Assembly (NCBI GenBank): GCA_036504075.1
Contig: DASXVX010000021.1
Location: 1-62,743, forward strand
DNA length: 62,743 bases
DNA from: DASXVX01 sp036504075
Lineage (GTDB): Bacteria; Bacillota; Sulfobacillia; Symbiobacteriales; Symbiobacteriaceae
Direction of reading: 5' to 3'
Shown: one piece after another, positions 1 through 7,551 of the stretch
Layout: every line of letters begins with the position of its first letter
How positions within the stretch are numbered: the stretch's first letter is position 1
Position numbers and translations under genes: made by a program
Notes under the pieces: generated by a model
The model's input: the letters and a program-made list of their open reading frames with translations, nothing else
What the model was told of the DNA's origin: nothing
Database searches by the model: none

Positions 1-25
1 CCCCCCCGCCCCTCCCCTGGCAATG

Positions 26-943
26 TTACTGATTCAGGCCGGCAGCCTTGGCTACTTCGGCCGCGAAGTCGTCCGACTTCTTCTCGAGGCCTTCACCCTT
101 CTCCCACCGCACGAAGTGCAGGATCTTGAGTTCGCCACCAGCCTTGCCGGAGACTTCCTTCACCAGGCCGGCGATGGTCTTGGCGTCGTCCTTGACCCAC
201 AGTTGGTCAACCAGGCACAACTCCTTGAAGAACTTGTCGATGCGGCCGGAGACCATTTTTTCGGCGATCTCGGGCTTCTTGCCTTCGTTGATGGCCTGTG
301 CCTTGATGATCTCCTTCTCATGCTCGAGCTCGGCCGCAGGGACTTCACTCCGGTCGACCCAGCGGGCCTTCATGGAAGCGATCTGCAGGCAGAGTTCCTG
401 GGCCAGTTGCTTCGTTTCGGGGTGGGCAGCCACGGCGTCGTTCGCAGCGCTCATCTCGATCAGCACGCCCACCCGGCCGCCGCCGTGAATGTAAGCGTGG
501 ACAACGCCGCTGGTGGCGACTTCATAACGGGCGAACCGGCGGACAGAAATCTTCTCACCGATCCGCGCCACCGTTTCGGTAATCAGGGTGCCAAGCTCCA
601 CCTGAAGCGCCTCAACGTCGGCCGGATTCTTCTCCAGCACCACTTCGCCGACCTTGTCGCAAAGCCCCTTGAAGTCGTCGCCGTTGGCAACGAAATCGGT
701 CTCGCAGTTAACTTCGACCTGGACCCCCAGCTTGGCGCCGTCACGGACGATCGCGTGGACGCGCCCTTCGGCAGCGATGCGGCTCGCCTTCTTGGCGGCA
801 GCCGCCAGGCCCTTCTCGCGCAGCCAGTCGACGGCCTTTTCGAAATCGCCCTCGGTCTGGATCAGCGCCTTCTTGCAGTCCATCATGCCCGCTCCGGTCT
901 TGGCCCGAAGGTCAGCCACCATTTTTGCAGAAATCTCAGCCAT
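26..943 (-). CDS. tsf: Elongation factor Ts
   Basis: Guanine-nucleotide exchange factor that regenerates EF-Tu-GTP during translation elongation in the cytoplasm. The 305-residue product begins MAEISAKMVADLRAKTGAGM and continues MMDCKKALIQTEGDFEKAVDWLREKG, the UBA-like N-terminal domain that contacts EF-Tu; the signature CETDFVAN follows near residue 80. The ATG at 943 has GGGGG about ten bases upstream, so I prefer it over an in-frame GTG two codons earlier. It lies downstream of rpsB in the near-universal rpsB-tsf pair. Length is typical for Firmicutes. Identification is secure. Confidence 0.97.
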   Translation of the reverse strand: MAEISAKMVADLRAKTGAGMMDCKKALIQTEGDFEKAVDWLREKGLAAAAKKASRIAAEGRVHAIVRDGAKLGVQVEVNCETDFVANGDDFKGLCDKVGEVVLEKNPADVEALQVELGTLITETVARIGEKISVRRFARYEVATSGVVHAYIHGGGRVGVLIEMSAANDAVAAHPETKQLAQELCLQIASMKARWVDRSEVPAAELEHEKEIIKAQAINEGKKPEIAEKMVSGRIDKFFKELCLVDQLWVKDDAKTIAGLVKEVSGKAGGELKILHFVRWEKGEGLEKKSDDFAAEVAKAAGLNQ

Positions 944-1157
944 CGTCACAAACCCCCTGTTCTACAGCAGCCGGCAAACCTTTGCCGTGGCCGCTTTACG
1001 TTCCATGGTTGCAGCGAAACAGGATGACTCCGGGAGAATCTTTAAGTACAGGGATTGGCACATAGAAACGGGGCGACCAAGGCTGCAATCCCTTCCGAAT
1101 AAGAACATTCAGGGGGATATGTTTCCTCAAGTCAGCCCCGCTCATACTTGCTTCTGG

Positions 1158-1916
<759 letters not shown>

Positions 1917-2032
1917 TTGAAACATTCACCTCCGTAGATTTTGAAACCGCCGCCAATCTCATCCTGCAACGGCACTGCTTGGAGCAGCATCACCGCTGGA
2001 GTCCTTCGGCGTGTGTAATGACACCACCGGCT

Positions 2033-2061
2033 ATTTTATCACAAACAGGCCCTGGTGGCAA
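2033..2061 (-). promoter_or_regulatory. Probable sigma-A promoter of rpsB-tsf
   Basis: On the minus strand, TTGCCA (2056-2061) is followed after exactly 17 bases by TAAAAT (2033-2038), a strong match to the vegetative consensus. It would start transcription about 100 bases upstream of rpsB. It overlaps the hairpin that probably ends the preceding unit. Confidence 0.7.
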
Positions 2062-2087
2062 AGGCTTTTCCACCGAAGCCAGGGCCT
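2047..2087 (-). terminator. Hairpin downstream of the membrane protein gene
   Basis: AGGCCCTGG and CCAGGGCCT form a 9-bp stem around a partly self-complementary loop, followed on the minus strand by TGTTTGTG. It lies after the stop at 2119 and overlaps the rpsB promoter, so ending one unit and starting the next appear superimposed. Confidence 0.55.
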
Positions 2088-2118
2088 TCCTGCTCCGGCC
2101 GGCCGGCGCCTTCAGGCA

Positions 2119-2661
2119 CTACCGCGGGACGAGCCGGACGGGCAGGTCGAACCCCGGCCAGGGCTGCACGACGAGCCGCTGGTCAGAAAACGCCCCTGCC
2201 AGCCGCTCCTGTACCAGCGCGAATGCCCGGTTCCCCAACTGATCCGCCACGGTATCCATATTCATATTCCGGGCCGCCCGTTCGGCGCCTGTGCGGAGCG
2301 CCTCCTGCAGGCTGCTTTGGACCGCCGCCACTACCGCCGGTGGGGTGACCACCGTAAAGCCGCCCAGGTCGATTTTCGTGGTCGCCAGCCGCCCTAGGGC
2401 ATCTGCCGTCGTCCGCTGGACGAAGGTCTCCTGCATCATCTGAAGCTGGCCCGGCAGTTCCCGCCGTGCAGCCGTGCGGACCTCCTGGCGGACCTGCTCG
2501 GCAATGCGCCCCGTGTCCACCTGCACCGTGACGCCCTCTTTCTTCATGGCCGTCATGCCGCCCCACAGAATCACGAAGGCCACCAGCAGCCCCGCAACCA
2601 CCCCGCTCAGGAAAACCGCCGGCCCGGAACGCCCATCCGTTCCGGCCTTTGTGGTCACCAC
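2119..2661 (-). CDS. Membrane-anchored protein of unknown function
   Basis: A 180-residue protein I do not recognise. After a short polar N-terminus there is one clear transmembrane segment (about residues 15-38, GPAVFLSGVVAGLLVAFVIL). A soluble, probably helical domain rich in Gln, Arg and Ala follows (IAEQVRQEVRTAARRELPGQ), and a C-terminal part ends in FDLPVRLVPR. The predicted topology is a single-pass anchor with the bulk outside. The GTG start at 2661 has GAGGGG upstream. It is last in a short series behind flagellar-type genes (flbD, fliY-like, PilZ), so a link to motility or the envelope is possible by position only. Confidence 0.7.
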   Translation of the reverse strand: MVTTKAGTDGRSGPAVFLSGVVAGLLVAFVILWGGMTAMKKEGVTVQVDTGRIAEQVRQEVRTAARRELPGQLQMMQETFVQRTTADALGRLATTKIDLGGFTVVTPPAVVAAVQSSLQEALRTGAERAARNMNMDTVADQLGNRAFALVQERLAGAFSDQRLVVQPWPGFDLPVRLVPR

Positions 2662-2775
2662 GTTCTACCCCTCTTTGGCCGCGGGACAGAATGAAAGAAC
2701 CCCGGCTCGTACAAGTAGTATGCCGGAGTCCTGGTATTGAATGTCCACTTGGCGCGAACTTCGCGGCACAGCCGC

Positions 2776-3093
2776 TCAGACCTTTACATCGAGCCGGTGG
2801 CCGGCATTCGGGTCATCAGGCTGATCCTTGCTCTGCCTACGGGAACGTTCCGGGGCCTTCTTTTCACCTTGATCGGACCCGCCGCCCCGGCGACCACCGT
2901 CCCGCTGAATGTGGGCCGGTTCGGCGTTGTTCTTATGCTGGACTTTCTGCTGCTCGTGCGCGGCTTTCAACGGTGCCAGAGCGGCCTGCAGTTGCTGGTT
3001 GGCCAGCTGCTGCGACTCGCTCTGATGCTGGTGGCGGGTCGCTTCGTTCAACCGGGGAATCATCGTCAGCATATCGATCGGACGGACGGCCAC
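2776..3093 (-). CDS. Small conserved hydrophilic protein next to flagellar genes
   Basis: A 105-residue, highly charged protein with no membrane segment. The N-terminus AVRPIDMLTMIPRLNEATRH resembles small uncharacterised proteins encoded beside PilZ, fliA and chemotaxis genes in Clostridia (recalled family resemblance). The middle is Gln/Ala-rich and probably helical (ESQQLANQQLQAALAPLKAA). The tail is basic and Gly/Asp-rich, likely disordered. The GTG start at 3093 follows GGAGGTG. It sits 39 bases after the PilZ gene and is probably co-transcribed with it. Function unknown. Confidence 0.7.
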   Translation of the reverse strand: MAVRPIDMLTMIPRLNEATRHQHQSESQQLANQQLQAALAPLKAAHEQQKVQHKNNAEPAHIQRDGGRRGGGSDQGEKKAPERSRRQSKDQPDDPNAGHRLDVKV

Positions 3094-3132
3094 GACCAGG
3101 CACCTCCATGCTTAACAAGAGGGGTTGTCCGG

Positions 3133-3789
3133 TTACAGGAACCCTTTCCGGCGCCGTTCCCGCTGCTCGTTGAAAATGTACCGGATAATGACGTCACGGT
3201 CCCGTTCATCGATGGCCACAAACCGCACTCCCGTCCAGACTTCCCGAGTACCTGGCGGCTGAAACTGCCGGATGACCTGGCCCACCACCCGGACGAGGTA
3301 CTCGCCCACGTTGAGGCTCATGTCCAACTGGGTGCCCGACGGGTAGTAGGCGGGACACAGAATCTGGGCGCCGTTGCCGCTGATGTCTCGGGTCCGGCTG
3401 AAGGCCGTGCCCGTTGGCGGAGCTGCACGTCCCGGCACGAACCGGACGGTATAGCTGAGGTTCAACACCGCCTCCAGGCGGACGAAGTCCCGCTGCTGAA
3501 ACCGTTCAACCGTTTTCGCGTTGGGATGCGCTAACAGCACCACCGGCAACACCCGTACGTCCAGGCCATTGATCCGGGTGGGAAAGGCCAGACGGGCGGT
3601 ATTCTCCACCGCGTATTCCAGTCGGACCGGATCGCCAACGGTGAGCGGCACCGGCTGCCCACCCATCATCGGCCGAACCACGACGATCGTCCGGTCGTCC
3701 ACATCCTCAACATACGTGGAGAATGCCGACGCGTACGGCCCGTGGAGGACTTTGAACTCGACTTTTTGGTTGATCTTGGGCAGTAGCAA
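3133..3789 (-). CDS. PilZ-domain protein, YcgR-like flagellar brake
   Basis: Predicted cyclic-di-GMP receptor of 218 residues. The N-terminal half (about 1-95) is a YcgR-type beta-rich domain, LPKINQKVEFKVLHGPYASA. The C-terminal PilZ domain begins with RDFVRLE, matching the RxxxR di-GMP-binding motif, and is followed by DISGNG, matching [D/N]xSxxG, so ligand binding is plausible. YcgR proteins slow flagellar motors when c-di-GMP rises. The start is a TTG with GGGGAGG upstream. Position after a FliY-like switch protein supports a motility role. No other c-di-GMP enzymes are visible in this window. Confidence 0.88.
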   Translation of the reverse strand: MLLPKINQKVEFKVLHGPYASAFSTYVEDVDDRTIVVVRPMMGGQPVPLTVGDPVRLEYAVENTARLAFPTRINGLDVRVLPVVLLAHPNAKTVERFQQRDFVRLEAVLNLSYTVRFVPGRAAPPTGTAFSRTRDISGNGAQILCPAYYPSGTQLDMSLNVGEYLVRVVGQVIRQFQPPGTREVWTGVRFVAIDERDRDVIIRYIFNEQRERRRKGFL

Positions 3790-4047
3790 GGCAGGTATCC
3801 TCCCCTGGAGCCATCTTGCCGGGACCTCAGGCCCCTGGATGGCCCCGGTGATTGTCCGCGAGTCGGCCAGTTCATCTCTTTCCGGGCGCTTTTCCCCGGC
3901 GGTGATCTACGACAGTGGGCGCCACGATCCGCAGCAGCCGCATGACTGTCCTTTTTATCATGATACCATGAGTTGAAGAAAAGTTTACCCATTTCCGGGC
4001 TCTCGCCAGATCATTCGTAGCCGGCTGCCTTCCGCCCGGCGGAGAAT

Positions 4048-5172
4048 CTACGGGCGCATGGCCTGCACCCGGTCCCCCGGGCTGATTACTTCTGTGATCC
4101 GAGCGCCGTAGTTCTCATCGACCACCACGACCTCTGCCTTGGCGACCAGCTTTCCGTTGACCAGCACGTCCACCTGCTCGTTGGCGAGCCTGTCCAGCTC
4201 CAGCACGTATCCCGGACCGAGCGAGAGGACGTCTCTGATGTGTCGCCGTGTGCGCCCGATTTCCACCGTTACTTTCAGCCGGACGTCCATGAGCAGTTCC
4301 ATGTTACGGGGCTGCTGTGCCGGAGCCTCCGGGGCGATGCTCGGGAACTTGACCGGCTGCACCACGGAGTCCGCAGTCGGCAGGACCGATGCCGCCGCAG
4401 CAGGCGGCTGTGCAGGCGGCGCCGGGGAAGCGGGCGGCTGTGCAGGTGACGCTGCGGAAGTGGGTCCGGCGCCTGTCGGCACCACTGGCACCATCGGAGC
4501 CGAGGAGGCAGCCAGAGCCGCGCCCCTGGGCGCTTTGGCCCGGACGACCGGCCCGAGGGGATTGGCCACCTCCACCGGCAACACCAGGAGGATTCGCCCC
4601 ATGGCGTCGCCTGCGGCCATGTCGACGCCCGCCACCATCACCGGCGTCTCAGGCGGATTTTCCACCGCCTCGGCCAGGGAGCCGGACTCTCTTACCGCCA
4701 CCGCTTCAGCGATGATTTCGGCACCCAGGTACTCCGAGAGCGGCTTTAGCCCGGCCTTGTTCATTTTCGTCAACGCTACTGCCAATTTGCCCAGCGCTTC
4801 GTCCGCCAGTTCGGCGGCTGATTCGCCCAGCTGCCGGATGAGCATTTTGCCCAGGGGCAGCGGAATCACATAGTACATGGGTCCCTTCAGTCCCCCGCTG
4901 AGTTCCGCCCGCCCCACCAGCACCCGGGCCGCGCCGAGGCCGGTGACCTCCTTGAGCGTGGTCAGCGTCACATCGGCCACGCCGCCTTCGGACGGGGCAC
5001 CGGTCACTTCGGTCAGGGCAGGAACAGCTCGGGAAATAAAGCCCCCCAGTGGGTCACGCAGAAGGGGCAGGTCATTTGTCCCCAAACCGGTGTTCGCTGC
5101 CGGTTCGCTGCCCGATTCCAGTCCGGCCGTTAACGCGTCAATCTCTGCCTGCGAGATCCGCTGTTCATTCAT
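4048..5172 (-). CDS. fliY: FliN/FliY-type flagellar motor switch protein
   Basis: Rotor-switch (C-ring) component of 374 residues. It starts NEQRISQAEIDALTAGLES, resembling the N-terminal CheY-binding EIDAL motif of FliM/FliY. A middle domain (about 45-215) is CheC-like (LGAEIIAEAVAVRESGSLAE). A long Pro/Ala linker (about 220-285) leads to a C-terminal SpoA/FliN domain, VTVEIGRTRRHIRDVLSLGP through VDENYGARITEVIS. The layout resembles B. subtilis FliY. The start was chosen at ATG 5172, with GAGGGG upstream. fliM, fliG and the rest of the flagellar operon are not adjacent, so either they lie elsewhere or this is a reduced module. The numerous Ala/Pro codons in the linker match local base composition. 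Confidence 0.88.
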   Translation of the reverse strand: MNEQRISQAEIDALTAGLESGSEPAANTGLGTNDLPLLRDPLGGFISRAVPALTEVTGAPSEGGVADVTLTTLKEVTGLGAARVLVGRAELSGGLKGPMYYVIPLPLGKMLIRQLGESAAELADEALGKLAVALTKMNKAGLKPLSEYLGAEIIAEAVAVRESGSLAEAVENPPETPVMVAGVDMAAGDAMGRILLVLPVEVANPLGPVVRAKAPRGAALAASSAPMVPVVPTGAGPTSAASPAQPPASPAPPAQPPAAAASVLPTADSVVQPVKFPSIAPEAPAQQPRNMELLMDVRLKVTVEIGRTRRHIRDVLSLGPGYVLELDRLANEQVDVLVNGKLVAKAEVVVVDENYGARITEVISPGDRVQAMRP

Positions 5173-5251
5173 ACTGGTCGTCCCCCTCGTCGCGCCGCCC
5201 GCGGGTGCTGCAACCGGCAACGTAGATCGTCATTGAGTATTGGCCCCGAAT

Positions 5252-5285
5252 GGCCTCGTTCCTTCTTTGGCCTCGTTCCTTCTTT
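5252..5285. repeat. 17-bp tandem direct repeat, two copies
   Basis: Two adjacent copies of GGCCTCGTTCCTTCTTT (5252-5268 and 5269-5285), followed by the first bases of a third, lie in the gap between flbD and fliY. They add a second copy of an AAAGAAGG stretch on the coding strand. Probably a slippage duplication with no clear function. Confidence 0.75.
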
Positions 5286-5300
5286 GGCCGGCTTCCGGTT

Positions 5301-5513
5301 TCAGCTTCCGCTCCCGGCCGACCGCTGCTCCCGGATGGTCCGCTGGTACGCCACGACCATGCGGATGATTTCATCCACCGTTTCATGGACGATGATCTTG
5401 TGTCCGGTCGTCAGCGTAATCACCGTGTCGGGAGTCGCCTCCACCGTCTCGATTAACTCGGCGTTTACCACCAGCTCAGGTTCCTGCGCCCGTAGCTTCG
5501 TCACCTTGATCAT
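5301..5513 (-). CDS. FlbD family flagellar protein
   Basis: A 70-residue FlbD-like protein, a small family usually encoded beside motA/motB, fliL and flgE in Firmicutes and spirochaetes. It begins IKVTKLRAQEPELVVNAELI and includes the conserved VITLTTGHKIIVHETVDEII. The ATG at 5513 has GGAGGAGG eight bases upstream, excluding the longer reading. Its exact role in flagellar assembly is unknown. It opens a gene set with fliY-like and PilZ genes. Confidence 0.85.
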   Translation of the reverse strand: MIKVTKLRAQEPELVVNAELIETVEATPDTVITLTTGHKIIVHETVDEIIRMVVAYQRTIREQRSAGSGS

Positions 5514-5670
5514 GGGTAGCGCCTCCTCCCATTTCATCCACGCACAACGCCTGTCATGATTGGGAATTCGACCCGGCTATTCCCGCTCTCCTTCATAAAC
5601 TCGTCGCTTGTATGAAAGAAATTGGGCGTGCCCAAACAAGATTATCAACCGAGGTCCAGAAGCGACGAAA

Positions 5671-5697
5671 AAAGCACCACCCGCCGGGTGGTGCTTT
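5671..5697. terminator. Rho-independent terminator after codY
   Basis: AAAGCACCACCC and GGGTGGTGCTTT form a near-perfect stem. On the minus strand it is followed by TTTTTTCG, so it should efficiently end the codY transcript 14 bases past its stop and insulate it from flbD. The flanks are T/A-rich on both sides. Confidence 0.9.
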
Positions 5698-5710
5698 GTT
5701 TGCATCAGAC

Positions 5711-6469
5711 TTAGCGCAGCTTGCGAAGTTCATCGACCAGGCGGTCGTTCAAAACCTTAATGTGAGTACCCTTCATGCCGAGGGAGCGAGACTCGATGAC
5801 GCCGGCGCTCTCAAACTTCCGCAGAGCGTTGACGATCACCGACCGGGTAATGCCGACCCGATCCGCAATCTTGGAGGCCACGAGCAGGCCTTCGCTGCCT
5901 TCCAGTTCATCGAAAATGTGCTGAACAGCTTCCAGCTCCGAGTAGGAGAGGGTGCCCAGCGCGATCTGGACGGCGGCCTTCTTGCGTGCCTCTTCCTCCA
6001 GTTCGCCGGCATGGGCCCGCAGGATCTCCACACCCACCACCGTCGCAGCGTGCTCGGCCAGGATCAGATCCTCGTCGCGGAACTCGCTGGGTCCGCCCAG
6101 CAGCAGGGTGCCCAGGCGCTCGCCGCCACCGTTCACCGGAACGATGGTGACCAACTTGGCTTCGAAGACGAACTCCTGCCCGTCCTGCACAACGGTCAGC
6201 TTGGCGTCGGGCGTGTTTGATGTGGTATCGTCAAGCTTCATCAGGCGCAGGTTGAACTCGTCGGTGAAAGTCGCACCGTGGAGGTTATCTTCATTGCCGC
6301 CATGCAAAAGAGCGGCACCCAGGATCTTGCCCCGGCGGGAAACAACGTAGATATCGGCATTCAGGAGTTCAGAAAGGACGTGAGACATTTCGCTGAAATT
6401 CACAGCGCTCCCAGCGCTCTTCTGGAGCAGTCGGTTAATGCGGCGGGTTTTCTCAAGCAGCGACTTCAT
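5711..6469 (-). CDS. codY: GTP/branched-chain amino acid-sensing repressor CodY
   Basis: Global nutritional regulator that binds GTP and isoleucine/valine and represses stationary-phase, amino-acid and often competence and motility genes. The 252-residue product begins KSLLEKTRRINRLLQKSAG. The N-terminal GAF-like ligand domain contains NADIYVVSRRGKILG. The C-terminal winged helix-turn-helix is conserved (SYSELEAVQHIFDELEGSEG, then RVGITRSVIVNALRKFESAG). ATG 6469 gives the usual family length. In B. subtilis codY follows xerC-clpQ-clpY and precedes flagellar genes; here flagellar-type genes still follow, but the upstream protease genes are absent and a long gene-free region takes their place. 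Confidence 0.97.
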   Translation of the reverse strand: MKSLLEKTRRINRLLQKSAGSAVNFSEMSHVLSELLNADIYVVSRRGKILGAALLHGGNEDNLHGATFTDEFNLRLMKLDDTTSNTPDAKLTVVQDGQEFVFEAKLVTIVPVNGGGERLGTLLLGGPSEFRDEDLILAEHAATVVGVEILRAHAGELEEEARKKAAVQIALGTLSYSELEAVQHIFDELEGSEGLLVASKIADRVGITRSVIVNALRKFESAGVIESRSLGMKGTHIKVLNDRLVDELRKLR

Positions 6470-6809
6470 TGAAACAGGCCTCCATTCGGTTGCGTGGTGT
6501 TTATGGGATGAGGCGGCTTCGTCTTGGTTGGCTACAACTGTAGCGAGGATTCTGGTTCGGAAGCTGTCAGTCAAAAGAGGGCGTCAGATGAACGTGCATT
6601 GTTAAAGCAGTCTGTCTTCCGACCTAACCGTCGACATGCCCATCGAAAGTGCCATGAGCCGACATGCCCTTGGGGTCCGAGTGGAAGTGCCGCTCCCATG
6701 CCGTTTTGCTGGCTTTCGGTTCGCCTTCTTCCATCCTTTCGGACTTTACCATAGGACCGACAGTTTCGGCAAGGGTTCCTGAAAACAAATTTGACTACTC
6801 AACCCTTTT

Positions 6810-6853
6810 GCCTAGCACCTGGGGTGGAAGCCCCTCCGTTCGACACCCTAGGC
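6810..6853. other. Branched hairpin candidate RNA element
   Basis: GCCTAG (6810-6815) pairs with CTAGGC (6848-6853). Inside is a second stem, GGGG-TGGAAG-CCCC (6821-6834). A separate 7-bp hairpin GCTTGTC/GACAAGC follows at 6861-6880. No riboswitch class is recognised. Confidence 0.4.
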
Positions 6854-6967
6854 TCGTTGCGCTTGTCCACCGTGACAAGCGGTCCCGAACGAGGCGACTT
6901 GGTTGTGCACGCCTGAAACAAAGCAGTCTGCCAAATGCCCTTTCGGCTACAGGTCTGAAGAACCATT

Positions 6968-7039
6968 GAAGGGTTGAAGGCGTTTGAAGGGTTGAAGGCG
7001 TTTGAAGGGTTGAAGGCTTTTAAAGGGTTGAGGGCTCTC
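6968..7039. repeat. Four tandem copies of an 18-bp repeat
   Basis: The unit GAAGGGTTGAAGGCGTTT occurs exactly at 6968-6985 and 6986-7003, with one change at 7004-7021 and several at 7022-7039. The copies abut without spacers, so this is a minisatellite and not a CRISPR. It lies about 500 bases upstream of codY. Confidence 0.9.
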
Positions 7040-7551
7040 GGGCGACGGGTGATGGTTGCATTCCGGCCGCTACACGCAGGCGAGTGAGTCAGAAACGGTC
7101 AGGTGGCCAATCTTCGCCGCCAGGCCCCTCATGTCCAGATGGACGATTGGCGCCGGTTCGCGGGCGACCTCGTGCGGTCGCGACCGGCCGCCGCCCTCTG
7201 CGACATGCATCCATTCCCTGTCGCCAGCCAGGCAAAGGACGATCTAAAGTCTATTGGGTAGGTGCGTTCGGCCAGCCCTTGCGCGGTCTTCTCCCGCGGA
7301 GTCGAAACGTCGCAAACACGGCCAATTCCACCCCCCTCGACCAGGGATTAGGTATCCCGGTGCTCCAAAGGATACCTTGTCGAATCATGGTCGGATTCTA
7401 TCCTAGCACATAGTATATTCACCGGGCAAGACCACAATTCAGAATATACCTCAATCCGATGCCAATTCATTTGCGTCGGTTGCGGCGAATTGCCGGAAGT
7501 TATCACCGTTTTTCTGCCCTTTACGGGTGCCTTCCAAGTTGTGACAAGTTG

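Larger units (their letters stand above)
6470..7551. other. 1.08-kb gene-free, repeat-rich region between trmFO and codY
   Basis: I find no convincing gene on either strand. The short open frames lack a ribosome-binding site or family resemblance. The region contains a 6-bp inverted repeat GCTACA/TGTAGC (6531-6544), a branched hairpin element (6810-6853), a stem GCTTGTC/GACAAGC (6861-6880), four 18-bp tandem repeats (6968-7039) and an AT-rich inverted repeat GTATATTC/GAATATAC (7413-7449). Many Firmicutes carry xerC, hslV and hslU here. It may be the codY promoter and leader, a noncoding RNA locus, or decayed sequence. Confidence 0.75.

Noticed and set aside
23..1027. 334-codon plus-strand frame over tsf
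   Set aside because: Shadow of tsf; low-complexity Leu/Asp/His composition with no family resemblance.
3666..3992. 108-codon frame overlapping the PilZ gene start
   Set aside because: Different frame from the PilZ protein, low-complexity Arg/Ser content, no family; a shadow.
3950..4000. Sigma-D (flagellar) promoter upstream of the PilZ gene
   Set aside because: TAAA is present but the downstream element does not match GCCGATAA at the right spacing.
6968..7039. Possible CRISPR array
   Set aside because: Copies are 18 bp, directly adjacent without spacers, and there are no cas genes.
7056..7413. Possible genes of 60-110 codons on the plus strand in the codY gap
   Set aside because: No Shine-Dalgarno, unusual Arg/Pro/Ser composition and no resemblance to XerC, HslV, HslU or any other family.
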